NCBI GenBank assembly: GCA_024291935.2
Contig: CM044316.1
Span: 70,758,501 to 70,822,500 of the forward strand
Reading direction: 5' to 3'
DNA from: Okapia johnstoni
Taxonomy: Eukaryota; Chordata; Mammalia; Artiodactyla; Giraffidae
DNA: 64,000 nt
Each line of letters starts with the position of its first letter. Position 1 is the first letter of the stretch. The notes under the pieces are model-generated. The model was not told where the DNA came from, searched no databases, and worked only from the letters and a program-made list of their open reading frames with translations. Position numbers and translations under genes: made by a program. Positions 48,945 through 60,069 of the stretch are shown here, piece by piece.

Positions 48945-50365
48945 TGACACCTTCATGGATCACAGCCTTATCGTGGCAAAGGGGCTTGCATAACTCAGTG
49001 AAGCTATGAACCATGCCATGAAGGACCACCCAAGATGGATGGCTCACAGCGGAGAGTTCTAACAAAATGTCATCCACTGGAGGAGGGAATAGCAAACCAG
49101 CCCAGGATGGAGTGGAACAACTGACTTGCTCAAACTTGGGAAAGAAGTACAACAAGGCTGAATATTGTCACCCTGCTTATCTAACTTATATGCAGAGTAC
49201 ATCATGCAAAATGCTGAACTGGATGAATCACAAGCTGGAATCAAGAATTCCAGGACAAATATCAACCTCAGATATGCAGATGATACCACTCTAACTTCAA
49301 GGAGATCCAACCAGTCCATCTTAAAGGAGATCAGTCCTGGTTGTTTATTGGAACGACTGATGTTGAAGCTGAAACTCAAATACTTTGGCCACCTCATGCG
49401 AAGAGTTGACTCATTGGAAAAACCCTGATGCTGGGAAGTACTGGGGGCAGGAGGAGAAGGGGACAGAGGATGAGATGGCTGGATGGCATCACTGACTCGA
49501 TGGACATGAGTTTGGGTAGACTCTGGGAGTTGGTGACGGACAAGGAGGCCTGGCATACTGCGATTCATGGGGTCGCAAAGAGTCGGACACGACTGAGCAA
49601 CTGAACTGACTGAACTGACCACTCTAATGGAAAAAAGTGAAGAGGAATTAAAGAGCCTCTTGAAGAGACTGAAAGAGGAGAGTGAAAAAGCTGGCTTAAA
49701 ATTCAACATTCAAAAAACTATAAGATCATGGCATCTGGTCCCATCACTTCATGGCAAATAGAAGGGGAAAAGTAAAATCAATGACAGATTTTATTTTCCT
49801 GGGCTCCAAAATCACTGCTTATGGTAACTGCAGCCATGAAATTAAAAGACGCTTGCTCCTTGGAAGGAAAGCTATGATAAATCTAGACAGTGTATTAAAA
49901 AGCAAAGACATCACTTTGCCAACTAATGTCCATCTAGTCAAAGCTATGGTTTTTCCAGTAGTCATGTATGGATGTGAGAGCTGGACCATAAAGAAGGCTG
50001 AGCACTGAAGAATTGATGCTTTCAAACTGTGGTGCTGAAGAAGCCTCTTGAGAGTTCCTTGGACTGCAAGGAGATCAAATCAGTCAATACGAAAGAAAAT
50101 CAACCTTGAATATTCACTGGAAGGACTGATACTGAAGCTGAAGCGTCAATACTTTGGCCATGTGATATAAAGAGCTGACTTATTGGAAAAGACTCTGATG
50201 CTGGGAAAGATTGAAGGCAAAATGTGAAGGGGTTGGCAGAGGATGAGATGGTTAGATAGAATCACCGAATCAATGGACATGAGTTTGAGCAAACCTGACA
50301 TGCTATAGTCCATGGGATTGCAAAGAGTCGGAGATGACTTATGGACTGAACAACAACAAAATCAG
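48945..50365 (+). mobile_element. BovB (RTE) LINE, internally deleted, host of a second BovB
   Basis: It opens with a segment that in BovB lies upstream of the polymerase (ttcatggatcacagccttat), jumps near 49095 to the polymerase region with YADDTTL (about 49273-49293), and after the inserted copy continues to the BovB 3' end (cggagatgacttatggactg). Stops and deletions make it inactive. Confidence 0.9.
49295..49617 (+). mobile_element. Truncated BovB inserted in a BovB
   Basis: A 3' BovB fragment (from ttcaaggagatccaaccag to actgaactgactgaactg). A perfect 10-bp target-site duplication, accactctaa, lies at 49285-49294 and 49618-49627. It interrupts the older element right after its YADDTTL codons. 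Confidence 0.94.
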
Positions 50366-51472
50366 TTCTGAAATGAACAGCAGGTGCCCTGTTCATTTAA
50401 AACAGAGGGTGTGAACTGGCATGTAGGAGATTCTGGTATTGTGGTAAAGGAGAATTAATGACAACATAACAGAAAGTGATATGACAAAGTCAGAATGTGT
50501 CAGCAGGTGTGCCCTCAAAGGCTTATACCTGGAGTGGCAAACAGAATTATCTAAACTATTTACAAGTTTGGCAGATCTCTTCGTATTGGATTCTGACCTC
50601 CTTCAGTAGCCTGGTGGCATAGTGGAGAGGGTTCATTGTGGAAGACTGGGCTTTAGCACCCCCAAATATTAATAAAAGAGAATAAAAGGAATAAGCCATT
50701 CAGAGGTAACTGCAGACCTTCATCATATTGTGCGCAGAGGGGAACAATATTGATGCTTATTGATGAGAGCTTCGTGTTGCTAACTTGAATGCCTATTTTA
50801 CAGATAGTACATTTATAGTGTAACATTTACAGTATCTCCTGATGTAATAAGCTTTATGAGTCGTGTATTTCTTCCAAGTTCTGTTGGCACAACAAACTTC
50901 TGGATGTATTTGAGATGCAGTGGCCAACTGAAGCAGGCACTGTTGATGCCTAGTATCGCCTAGACTCACCCTGGAGTTCACCTGCAGCTGTGGGTGGTAA
51001 GCAGCTTCTAGTATGGTTGCAGCTCCCCACTCTGAATGCTGGCTTCCTCACCTGAGCGCTGTTTGTGAAGCATCAGGGGAATCTGTTGAGCCACGCACAG
51101 GAGCAACTCAAAGGATAAGACAGTTAATGCCTCAGAAACAACTCCTGACAATGGCGGAAGGAAGAATGGTGGATGACCTCTGATTCCTTGTCCACATTTC
51201 AACACACAGACTTCTAGCCCACATTCAGGAGGCATCCTAGAAGAGAAGAGCCTATTCGAAGCAAGCTCCAGTAGCTTAACTGGCCCCGTTGGTGTTGCTG
51301 TCCATGGTTCTGATAGAACGAATATGCCTCTGCATTGACACCTGTTTTGCTGTCTGTGGTGCTGCCTAATGGTTCTTTTTTATTGCTCAGGAAGATGCTG
51401 CACATTTATAGAGCAGATTTTTGAGACACAGACTAAAATCCAACTATAAACATGAGATTTTGGCTCTCATTG
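50366..51472. other. Intergenic, nothing recognised
   Basis: A unique-looking stretch with no coherent coding frame and no repeat I can name. Confidence 0.4.
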
Positions 51473-51483
51473 ATGTGTTATAG

Positions 51484-51678
51484 GGGCTTCCCAGGTGGTG
51501 CTGTCAAATGAAGGAGGCATTAAAAACGCAGGTTCGATCCCTGGGTCGGGAAGATCCCCTGGAGGAGGGCATGGCAACCCACTCCAGCACTGTTGCCTTG
51601 GGAACCCCATGGGCAGAGGAGACGGGAGGGCTCCATAGGGTTGCAAAGAGGCGGACACAACTGAAGTGATTTTGCACA
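51484..51678 (+). mobile_element. Bov-tA SINE
   Basis: Partly degraded head, complete Bov-A part. A perfect 11-bp duplication, atgtgttatag, lies at 51473-51483 and 51679-51689. Confidence 0.92.
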
Positions 51679-51689
51679 ATGTGTTATAG

Positions 51690-52256
51690 GATTTAGGACT
51701 CTGGCCTCTGTGTCCCTATTCATGCTGAAGAGTCAATATATTCTTGTTGTTCCGTATTCTCAGAACAGGTTTTAGGATTTAGCACAGCTGATGGAAAAGA
51801 GCAGAGCTAAATAGAGAGAAACAGGGCTGTAGCTTGCAGGCTATTAATCACACCAGGGGAGCCACTATTCCTTTGGTAATCCCTGGCTTGGAATTGTTGT
51901 CTTTTTGACTTCCTATGTCCTTTCTGGCAGAAAGTCCTGTGGATTCTCTAACAGCTCTTAGATTAGGCTGCTTCATCACCTCCACCAACACTTCCATGAC
52001 AATGATGATCGTCACACTACCATCACCTCCCTCACTCCTCTGCTTCTACTTACCATTACTTCTTGTTAGAATCATCCCTCTAGGATAAAAATTTCCAAGT
52101 GGAGTAACTAAGTGGAAGTATAGGTATGTTGTTTAAGGATTTGATAGCTGTACCAAGGAGCATTTCCACCAGCCTCGTAAAAGAGGGCCAGAGCCACTTC
52201 CAGGTGGCAAAAGCACTACCAGCAAAACAGTTCAATTAAAAATCAACCAAAAGAAA
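51690..52256. other. Intergenic, nothing recognised
   Basis: No gene or repeat I can support. Confidence 0.4.
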
Positions 52257-52258
52257 TA

Positions 52259-52332
52259 CTGAATTGGCCACAAAGTTGATTAGGATTTTCCATGCTACTG
52301 AAAAACCCAAATGAACTTTTTGGCCAACCCAG
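52259..52332. mobile_element. Mariner-type palindromic MITE
   Basis: A 74-bp near-palindrome with ends ctgaattggcc and ggccaacccag, arms aaagttg and gaacttttt, flanked by TA on both sides (52257-52258 and 52333-52334). TA target and hairpin shape are typical of mariner-derived elements. Confidence 0.85.
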
Positions 52333-52351
52333 TACACTGAGAAACTAAACA

Positions 52352-52470
52352 GGGAGTTCTCCGGTGATCTAGTGGTTAGGATTCCACACTTTCACTGCAG
52401 TGGACTGGATGCAATCCCTGATCAGGAAACTGAGATCCTGCAAGCTGCGTGGTGCAGCCAAAAGTTTTTT
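52352..52470 (+). mobile_element. CHR-type SINE
   Basis: Head gagttctccggtgatctag and tail caaaagtttttttaaaag. Confidence 0.85.
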
Positions 52471-52500
52471 TAAAAGCTTTTTTAAAAAAATGCTAATGCT

Positions 52501-52798
52501 GGACTTCCCTGGTGACACAGTGGATGGGAATCCGCCTGCCAGTGCAGGGGATTCAGGTTCAATCCCTGATCGGGGAAGGTTCCACATACTTGGGAGTAGC
52601 TATCTCATGCGCCACAACTACTGAGGCCGCACTCTTAGAGTAGATCTGCGGTACCTACTGATGCCCCGATATAGAGCTAGTGCTCAGCAACAAGAGCAGC
52701 CACTGCTCACCGCAACTAGAGAAAGCCCTCGCAAAGCAGCAAACCAACGAAGACCCAGCACGGCCAAAAATAAAATAAATAATAATTTTAAAAAAGAT
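52501..52798 (+). mobile_element. CHR-type SINE, long form
   Basis: Head ggacttccctggtgacacag, box ggttcaatccctgat, tail aaaataaaataaataataat. This is the last ruminant SINE before FBLL1. Confidence 0.88.
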
Positions 52799-52814
52799 TT
52801 TAAGAAAATTCTAA

Positions 52815-53035
52815 TGCTTATACAGAGCACTTAACACATACCATAGCTGAGGCAAGGGTTTGCGGTGCTTCAAAACAAACCTTTGAGGTAGGTTCTGCTT
52901 TACAGATGGAATAATGAGACCCAGGTATGTCAAAACACTAGGTCAAGTTCGGATAAGATGCTCAGAGAAGGTCAGATAAGCTTTCTGAGACTACACAGCA
53001 AGCTAGTGGCAGAGCAAAGACAGAAACTGATGTTT
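52815..53035 (+). mobile_element. MIR SINE
   Basis: acagatggaataatgagac, then gactacacagcaagctag and tggcagagcaaagacag follow the MIR order. Confidence 0.75.
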
Positions 53036-53039
53036 GTCT

Positions 53040-53571
53040 CCCCCTCTCCTGCCAAGGAGATTCTCCCCTTTTCTGCACCCCTGGAGAACTGCCAGGGGTC
53101 CCTGAGAAAGCAGAGATGGGGAAGAGCGAAAGGGACGCCTACAAGGGAGCAGGCAGCAGGAGAGGGCTGGGAAGAGGGGCTTCCGGGGCTACTAGGTCGC
53201 CATAGCGAGTGTGATGCAATGACGCCCATCGCTGCGTCAAAGGGCGGCTCCAGGGATGCAGGCACTGCGGCAGAGCTGGTCCCCACCGCCCGCGCCCACC
53301 TAGCCCCTGCAGCCTGCCGCGGCTAAGCCAGCAGGCAACCGCTGCTGCTAACTTTCCTCCGGCATCACGACCACCACCTGGAACCTCTAGCGACCCCTGA
53401 AAACCTCTCTCTGCCACAGGTGACCTCTGACAACCACGCCCAGGTACCGGCGGCCCCTGACGCCCACTGCCAGGTACCAGCTGTCCCTGACAACCGCTCC
53501 AAGCCATCGGTAACCCCTGACAACCGCCGCCAGCCACCCCCACCCGTGTCCCCGTGCGCCCAGGGCGCACC
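53040..53571 (+). promoter_or_regulatory. FBLL1: FBLL1 promoter and 5' leader
   Basis: GC content rises here toward a CpG island that covers the gene. TGACGCCC (53220-53227) and TGCGTCAA (53233-53240) are CRE/AP-1-like half sites. No TATA box is seen. An in-frame TGA at 53518-53520 shows that the reading frame does not extend upstream. The transcription start is unknown. Confidence 0.5.
53391..53540 (+). repeat. 30-bp tandem repeat, five units
   Basis: Units start at 53391, 53421, 53451, 53481 and 53511, each exactly 30 bp, with cctga at positions 6-10 of each unit (ctctga in the second) followed by acaaccgc-like sequence. A sixth weaker unit may precede at 53361. The array ends 31 bp before the FBLL1 start codon. 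Confidence 0.85.
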
Positions 53572-54579
53572 ATGAAGTCGGCGGTGGGCTTGCGTCGTGG
53601 TAGGTCTGGCGGCCCTGGCGGCCGTGGGGCTGGCGGCTGGGGCGGAGGGCGCGGGGGCGGAGGCGGAGCGGGCAAGGGAGCAGGAGGCGACGGCGGCGGC
53701 CCGGGAGGCAAGGGCGGCTTCGGGGCGCGGACGCGCGGCTTCGGTGGCGGCCGCGGCCGGGGGCGCGGTGGCGGCGGCGGAGACGGCCGGGGGGACCGCG
53801 GAGGCGGAGGGCAGCTGCGCGGTGTGGCCAAGAGCAAGAACCGCCGCAGGAAGAGCGTCTTGACGGTGTCGGTGGAGCCGCACCGGCACGAGGGCGTCTT
53901 CATCTACCGCGGGGCGGAGGACGCGCTGGTCACGCTGAACATGGTGCCGGGCCAGTCGGTGTACGGCGAGCGGCGGGTCACGGTGACCGAGGGCGGCGAG
54001 AAGCTGGAATACCGCACGTGGAACCCCTTCCGCTCCAAGCTGGCCGCGGCCATCCTGGGCGGGGTCGACCAGATTCACATCAAGCCCAAGTCCAAAGTGC
54101 TGTACCTGGGTGCCGCCTCGGGGACCACCGTGTCCCACGTCTCCGACATCATTGGCCCGGACGGCCTGGTCTACGCGGTCGAGTTCTCCCACCGCGCCGG
54201 CCGCGATCTGGTCAACGTGGCCAAGAAGCGAACCAACATCATCCCGGTCCTCGAAGATGCGCGGCACCCGCTCAAGTACCGCATGCTCATCGGCATGGTG
54301 GACGTGATCTTCGCCGACGTGGCGCAGCCGGACCAGTCCCGCATCGTGGCTCTGAACGCCCACACCTTCCTGCGCAACGGGGGCCACTTCCTCATCTCCA
54401 TCAAGGCCAATTGCATCGACTCCACCGCGTCTGCTGAGGCGGTGTTTGCCTCTGAGGTGAGGAAGTTACAGCAGGAGAACTTAAAGCCTCAAGAGCAGCT
54501 GACCCTGGAGCCCTACGAGAGGGACCACGCTGTGGTGGTCGGGGTCTATCGGCCCCTTCCTAAGAGCGGCAGCAAGTAG
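53572..54579 (+). CDS. FBLL1: Fibrillarin-like 1, intronless rRNA/tRNA 2'-O-methyltransferase family
   Basis: 335 codons plus TAG. Residues 1-83 are a Gly/Arg-rich region (GAR domain) with [15 protein letters not shown] runs, then KSKNRRRK, a likely basic localisation signal. Residues 95-327 are the fibrillarin domain. The SAM-binding motif [11 protein letters not shown] is at 176-186, an acidic residue follows the next strand (E204 in YAVEF), FADVAQPDQ holds Asp249, and ISIKANCID holds Lys278, fitting the fibrillarin K-D-K-H catalytic set with the His in YERDHAVVV. By family it should join box C/D RNPs with NOP56/NOP58 and guide RNA in nucleoli. The start is the ATG with A at -3. An in-frame TGA lies 18 codons upstream. 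As in human it is single-exon, and its likely origin is a retrocopy of FBL. The frame is intact, with no sign of decay. Confidence 0.96.
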   Translation: MKSAVGLRRGRSGGPGGRGAGGWGGGRGGGGGAGKGAGGDGGGPGGKGGFGARTRGFGGGRGRGRGGGGGDGRGDRGGGGQLRGVAKSKNRRRKSVLTVSVEPHRHEGVFIYRGAEDALVTLNMVPGQSVYGERRVTVTEGGEKLEYRTWNPFRSKLAAAILGGVDQIHIKPKSKVLYLGAASGTTVSHVSDIIGPDGLVYAVEFSHRAGRDLVNVAKKRTNIIPVLEDARHPLKYRMLIGMVDVIFADVAQPDQSRIVALNAHTFLRNGGHFLISIKANCIDSTASAEAVFASEVRKLQQENLKPQEQLTLEPYERDHAVVVGVYRPLPKSGSK

Positions 54580-54666
54580 CCACCCAGCTCGGGCTGTCCC
54601 CGAGATGTGCCCAAGACTGTACTGTGTCTCGTGTTACTGTATGTTTTCTTCGTGCACTGTTTTTCC

Positions 54667-54672
54667 ATTAAA
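54667..54672 (+). terminator. FBLL1: FBLL1 poly(A) signal ATTAAA
   Basis: The common variant hexamer 88 bases after the stop codon. No AATAAA is nearer. Confidence 0.7.
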
Positions 54673-55077
54673 TGACATAAAGAAACAGTACCCAGGTGTA
54701 TCAGTGAGGCCACACTGAGTTATCCCCACATCTCCAAATCCCCCAAACCCCAAAATAGCTAAGACTCCTGGTGAAAGGGGTCCATCAAGGAACAACAGCT
54801 TGGCAACTGTGCTTACTCCAGCCACTCAAAATCCTGACTGTTCAGGGCCCCTCTTCACATGTACTTCCTCATCACAGGGGCTGGGGAAATGAACTTATAA
54901 AATCCTCTTTGGATGGCGGGGGGAGTTGGGGGGAGCACTTCCTACACATTGACCACATCATGTGACCAAGCCTGACTCCAGGGAGTGGCCCTGGGTATTG
55001 GCACTGGGACTAACACACCCCATCTGTCTGACTCCAGAGTTCTAATCATAATAAATAGTCAATACTTCTCTCTTCAG

Positions 55078-55290
55078 GCTTCCCTGGTGCTCACTGTTAA
55101 AGAATCCACCTGCCAATGCAGGAGACGTGGGTTCAATCCCTGAGTCTGGAATATCCCCTGGAGAAGAAAATGGCAGTCCAGTTCAGTATTCTTGCTTGAG
55201 AAATCTCATGGACAGAGGAGCTTGGTAGGCTACAGTCCATGTGGTTACAAAAGAGTTGGATATGACTAAGCAACTAAACAACAACAACTT
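55078..55290 (+). mobile_element. Bov-tA SINE
   Basis: Complete copy ending in the typical acaacaacaac tail. Confidence 0.92.
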
Positions 55291-55334
55291 TCCTCTTCAA
55301 ATAAGACCTTTTGCATTTGCTGGTATGTGTAATG

Positions 55335-55538
55335 GGGCTTCTTAGGTGGCTCAGTGGTATAGAATCTGCCTGCCAATGCAGGAGACCTGGGTTCAATTCC
55401 TGGGTTGGGAAGATCCCCTGGAGAATGGAACGGCAACCCACATCAGTATTCTTGCCTGGAAAATTCCATGGACAGAGGAGCCTAGCAGACTACAGTCCAT
55501 GGGGTGGCAAGGAGATGGACACAACTGAGTGACTGAGC
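55335..55538 (+). mobile_element. Bov-tA SINE
   Basis: A second sense copy 45 bp on. Flanks tatgtgtaatg and tatgtatagtg are a possible diverged duplication. Confidence 0.9.
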
Positions 55539-55559
55539 ATACAGTATGTATAGTGAGAA

Positions 55560-55665
55560 CACCAGTCCCAAGATGGCTTTGTTACCATTACCCTTTTACA
55601 CAAGAGGCAACAGAGCTTCTGAAGATAAACTGGTTGCTCAAGTTTGCACAGCCAGATGGAACTCA
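55560..55665 (+). mobile_element. MIR fragment
   Basis: acacaagaggcaacagag, then ctggttgctcaagtttgcac, is a diverged MIR core. Confidence 0.55.
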
Positions 55666-55837
55666 GTTGCCGGTCTTTGGAGCTCTTAATCCATTGCTAT
55701 TTCTTGTACACACACCAGTAGGATCTTACCTCTCCCCCACAGGGCCCATGCTAAAGAGACCCCACAAGTCCTAACCCAAAGACATGGGTCAGGACTCTCT
55801 TGACTTCTTTTTTCTCTCCCTTCTGATGCTACCCTTT

Positions 55838-55959
55838 ACTTTTTTTTGGCCATGCCACGTGGCTTGTGGGAATCTTAGTTCCATGGCTAGGGATTGAACC
55901 TGGGTCCTCGGCAGTTAGAGTGAGGAGTCCTAACCACTGAACCACCAGGGAATTCCCCC
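55838..55959 (-). mobile_element. CHR-type SINE
   Basis: Antisense: tttttttggccatgccacg to the inverted head ccaccagggaattcccc. Confidence 0.88.
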
Positions 55960-56498
55960 TTTTCTCAGATTTCAAAATAGTAATACAGGGTATGGAGGTA
56001 GGCTGTGAGTCCACCTAACAAAGTATTCCCAATGCAAGGCATAACACATTCAAAGTGGCATCATCAAGGGTCTGAGAAATAACCAGGAAAATGACTCTCA
56101 GAAAGTTCCTGTCTCTGAGAGGCATTTCCTGTGGACCCTGAAATTCAGTACATCAATTCTGGCTCTCCACACCAGCCCAAAGGGAGCAGGAGAGTGAACA
56201 ATCCCAGGAGAGCTGTGAGTGTTCCAAATCATGCTTTTTAAAGGCCTTTTATTTATTCATTCACTCATCCATTCAAGAACTCCCCATTGCCAATTGCCAA
56301 GGTCCTGGACATTTCATCCAGGAATGACTGGTCCCTAACACATCATTTGGAAAGCGGGTCCACCTTCCTAAAGGTGAGCTCACACAGAGACTATGGGTAG
56401 TCTGCGTTTTCTGAGGACACACCTCCTTCACACAGGAAGAAGATAAATCAGATTTTTAAACTGCAGCCACCCCTTCTGCTCCTCCCCTCCACTTCCAT

Positions 56499-56546
56499 AT
56501 CTCTCTCTCTCTCACTCACACACTCACTCACACACACACACACACT
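56499..56546 (+). repeat. (TC)n/(CA)n compound microsatellite
   Basis: tctctctctctctc, then mixed cactcaca units, then an uninterrupted (CA) run to 56546. A likely polymorphic marker. Confidence 0.92.
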
Positions 56547-56624
56547 ACAATGCAGGGGGAGAGCTACCGTTCAGATTTGTTGGCCAGACTGACTCAGGAA
56601 GAAGAGGGTGACTGGAGTAAATGT

Positions 56625-56815
56625 CTGCAGAACCCCAAACCAGGCATTTCCATAAACAATGTGAACTCTTCATTACAACCTTACAAAGCCAGGATCATTT
56701 CTATTTAACAGATGAGGAAACTGCAGTTCAGAGAGATGACATGACTTCCTTAAGATCCTCCAGTAAGACTCACAACCAGAAACCCAACCCACAGGAGTCT
56801 GACTCCAAAATCACT
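56625..56815 (+). mobile_element. MIR SINE
   Basis: aacagatgaggaaactgcag, agagagatgacatgacttcc and acccacaggagtctgactcc are the MIR core in order. Confidence 0.8.
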
Positions 56816-56940
56816 GGATTTCCCACTGAGGTCTGTGCTGCTTCCTCTACTTTGAAAAGCCCTTTCTCCAATCCTAAGCTAATGGATTCATGGCTAAGAT
56901 GAAACCTGGAGGCTGAAAAAAACAGAGGGAAAAAAAAATA

Positions 56941-57056
56941 GAGGATTTCCTTGCTGGTCCAGTGGGTTAAGACTCTATGCTTTTGCTACAGGGGGCACAA
57001 GTTCAATCCTTAGTCAGGGAACCCCACATGCTGGGTAGAGTGGCCAAAAAAAAAAA
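56941..57056 (+). mobile_element. CHR-type SINE
   Basis: Head ggatttccttgctggtccag and tail gtggccaaaaaaaaaaa, followed by a short (GA)n run. Confidence 0.86.
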
Positions 57057-57599
57057 GAGAGAAAGAGAGAAAAAACCCTGAGGCTGAGAATGGACTCCCA
57101 GGAAACAGGATGATTACTTCCAGAATCTTAAGGGGTCCAGTCCTTCCTCAGAGTCAGCTCAGCCTCGATAAGGAGCTTTTGGAGCCTCTGTACAGGGTGT
57201 CTGTCCTTCCAGATTGAGGACAGGGCAGGGAAACCTTGGCCTCTTTCCTTGGTGTGAGCATTTCCACATATACACAGACAATTTATAGTTCATGTGTGAA
57301 ACTGCTTGACGTCGGACCATCAGTGGAGAAATGGCATTTAAAAAAAAAACAACACCTCATAAAGAATGTCTCTGAGTTGCAGATGGGCCTCTGGGCCAAT
57401 GGGATGAGATGGTAAATCCCAGGAGAAATATGGGAACAAGGACTAAGGGAATGTAGGGAGGGAAGCTGAAACCTGGTTTTGGAGGATAATGGCAGGAAGG
57501 AAGTATGGGACTGTAACTCCCGTGGGCGGCAAGGTTCAGGGCACAGGTAGCACCTGACCTGCTTGGGTCCCCAGAAGGCATTAAATTTGGGGTGCCTAG

Positions 57600-58012
57600 G
57601 TGTCTTAGACTGTTGAGGCTGTATTACAAAATACCACGGTCTGTGTGGCTTCGATAGACATGTACCTTCTCCCAGTTCCGGAGGCTGGAAGTCCAGGGTC
57701 AAGGTGCCAGCAGGGTTGGTTTCTGGTGAAGCATCTCTCCTTGGCTTGTCAAGGGCTGCCTTCTCCCTGGGTCCCCACATGGTCTTTTCTGTGTGTGCAC
57801 AAGGGAGATGAGAGAGATAGGGGAGAAGGGAGGGATTTTTGTTCTCTTCCTCTTTGTAGAAGCACTCCAGCCCTGGCAAATTACAGCCCCACCTTTATGA
57901 CCTCCTGGAACCCTAATTACCTCCATAAAGTCCCATCTCCAAATACAGTCACATTTGAGGGTTAGGGCTTCAACGTTTTAGTTTGGGGAAACACAATTCA
58001 GCCCATAACACT
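57600..58012 (+). mobile_element. Old mammalian interspersed repeat, family not named
   Basis: Same family as 7160-7775, here uninterrupted: acaaaataccacggtctgtg, ggaggctggaagtccag, ctccaaatacagtcacattt, aattcagcccataacac. Confidence 0.65.
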
Positions 58013-58339
58013 AGGGACTGGATGGGAACTTTCTGCTAAAATGCCTGTCTTATTGGCTTCTGGGAAATGACTGTGAAAAGCAATGTACAACTGAAGTACC
58101 TGCACAGAACACTGCACATTGTCCCTTCCTCCCATCTTTCCTCCTGTTGTGAGTGTAAGATAACCAAGTTATCATAAACCAGTTAACATAAAGGCTGTGG
58201 GTTGGAACAGTGCTGGTGGGTGGGTGGGGTGGGAGTGCTGGGGAGGGAAATTAGTTGAGCTTCTAAGAGGGATTGCTTCAAGCTGGAAGCTGGGTAGAAT
58301 CTGCTGCTGAGTTTCAGAGAATCAGGAGTGACAAGAGCC

Positions 58340-58675
58340 ATGGTTGAGTCCAGTCCAGCAGATGCAGTGAGGCTGGAGGCTGATGCTCAAAGACCAGGTG
58401 AGATGGACCCTGACTCAAACAGTGTCAGCAGGAACCAGTGGGAAGAACCCACAGACCTCAGCCTTCCACACACCCTCACTATGATGTCCATCAGCTTCCT
58501 TCACCCTGATGCCTCTGGGGATGAGAAGAGGAAGAATGGGGAGGGAGAAGAAAACCTTTGTCCAAAAGGGACTGATTTTCCAGAAGAAACCAATTTCTTT
58601 TCAAGTGGCAGTTTCCCTCCCAGCTGCAAATCCTCGACCGAGCAAGATGCTTTAACCCCATGTGACCTCCAGTGA
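58340..58675 (+). other. Unassigned 111-codon ORF
   Basis: ATG in a strong context (gccATGg) opens a frame of 111 codons with an acidic, Ser/Glu-rich product (MVESSPADAVRLEADAQRPG onward) that matches no family I know. The opposite strand is also open across most of it, so low stop density may be chance. It is unspliced as seen and no CpG island precedes it. Low confidence that it is a gene. Confidence 0.15.
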
Positions 58676-59410
58676 ACACGTTTGAATTCTACTACATTCG
58701 TATTTATCAACCACTTACGATGTCTCAGGCATAGAGATAAAGCACTTATTTGATTGCAAAATGTTGTTTTTAAATTAATCACGAAAACAAACATACCAGA
58801 AAATACTGAAATGGAAATGTTCAGATTAATGTTGGCTGTAAAATGAATACTGGTGTCAGAGCCACTCGAAATGTCTGTGTTGCTGGAGTGAGAGAGCATG
58901 TAAGAGCCCCTGACCGGTGACCTGCCCCTTTTGCTTCCCACCTCTGGTTCTGCCCCCACACCCTGAAGGAATGCACACATATACCCGTAAATAGCCTCCC
59001 AGACCTCAAATCCAAGATTTGATCCTGCCCCTCAAACAGCCTCCTTTAAGCCCCTTGGGACTGGAGTTGCAAACTGGGAGGATGGTCCCCTCAGGAGGAC
59101 TGGCCTGGGGAAGACAATAGAAGCAGACTTACCCCTGATGCATGATCTAGAAGGTGGGGGTGTGGGCTCCTGGGGGCACAGCACTCAGCCACTATGGACT
59201 CCTTGCCCTGTGGGCCAAGGTGCAGACAGAGGAAGGCCAGAGTGCAGCCCTCAATATGTGGGGCCCTGGGTTGGGGCCCTGATTGCTCAGATCTGAGAGT
59301 GGCCCCTCCACTCGACTGAATCTGTATTCCTCCTTAAGGAGGCAAATCTAACTCTTCCTAGTAGTCTTTCCTGGCTCTTGGGCTCACAGGAAATTCCTCT
59401 TGATTCACAT

Positions 59411-59615
59411 TCTGATGGAGACAACATTTACTGTGCACATGGTATGTTACAGGTACCTCTAGACACCTTGTTTCACTTAATCCTTATAGCACCCCCTGGG
59501 AGGCAAGTGTTATCATTCCCACATCACAGATGAGGAAGCTGAGGGTCAGGAAAGTAACAGGAATCACCCAAGGTGCAACAGAGCTGGAGAATATGAGATC
59601 TGGGTTGTTGTGAAG
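59411..59615 (+). mobile_element. MIR SINE
   Basis: acatttactgtgcacatgg, cttaatccttatagcacc and cacagatgaggaagctgag are MIR blocks in order. Confidence 0.82.
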
Positions 59616-60069
59616 AACTGTATTCTTTCTCTAAGTCAGTGAAATTAAAACCAGGCGCTCTAGGGGAAAGGAGGCCTGGCATCTGTTTTCGGTTAAGTCC
59701 CCCAGCTGATTCTAATGTGCATCCAGGGCTGACACGACTATTTTATCCCATACCGTTCTTGCTGTCCATTGGGAAAGATAGAATTAGGACAGCACTTTGA
59801 AGCACTGGAAGATGACAGCTGAGCTTTTCTGCGGGGTCTCTAGGACAGCCCAGGATACCCCTTGAGGTTCCCAGGAGGAGGAGGGTTGAAGTCTGTGGTG
59901 AAGCTACTGGTGTTCCTGTAGTCCTTGATTGAGAACTGCCCGCTCATCTTGTTTGTAAGGAGCTCAGCTGAGCTAGGGGAGAGAACCGAGCTGCCAGGTG
60001 TGGGAGAAGCTCAAAAGGCAAGGAGTCAAAAATGAGACTTTTGTCTTTAATCACTTACTGTGATGGAAT

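Noticed and set aside
53198..53213. RFX X-box-like palindrome gtcgccatagcgag near FBLL1
   Set aside because: The right half site deviates too much from the consensus to claim it.
53554..53571. Upstream GTG as FBLL1 start
   Set aside because: Vertebrate genes initiate at ATG in nearly all cases. The ATG at 53572 has A at -3 and matches the FBLL1 family start MKSA.
53365..54387. Long minus-strand frames of 340 and 254 codons over FBLL1
   Set aside because: They lie antisense to the GC-rich FBLL1 coding sequence and its 30-bp array, have Pro/Ala/Arg-rich composition and match no family. They are shadows caused by low stop-codon density.
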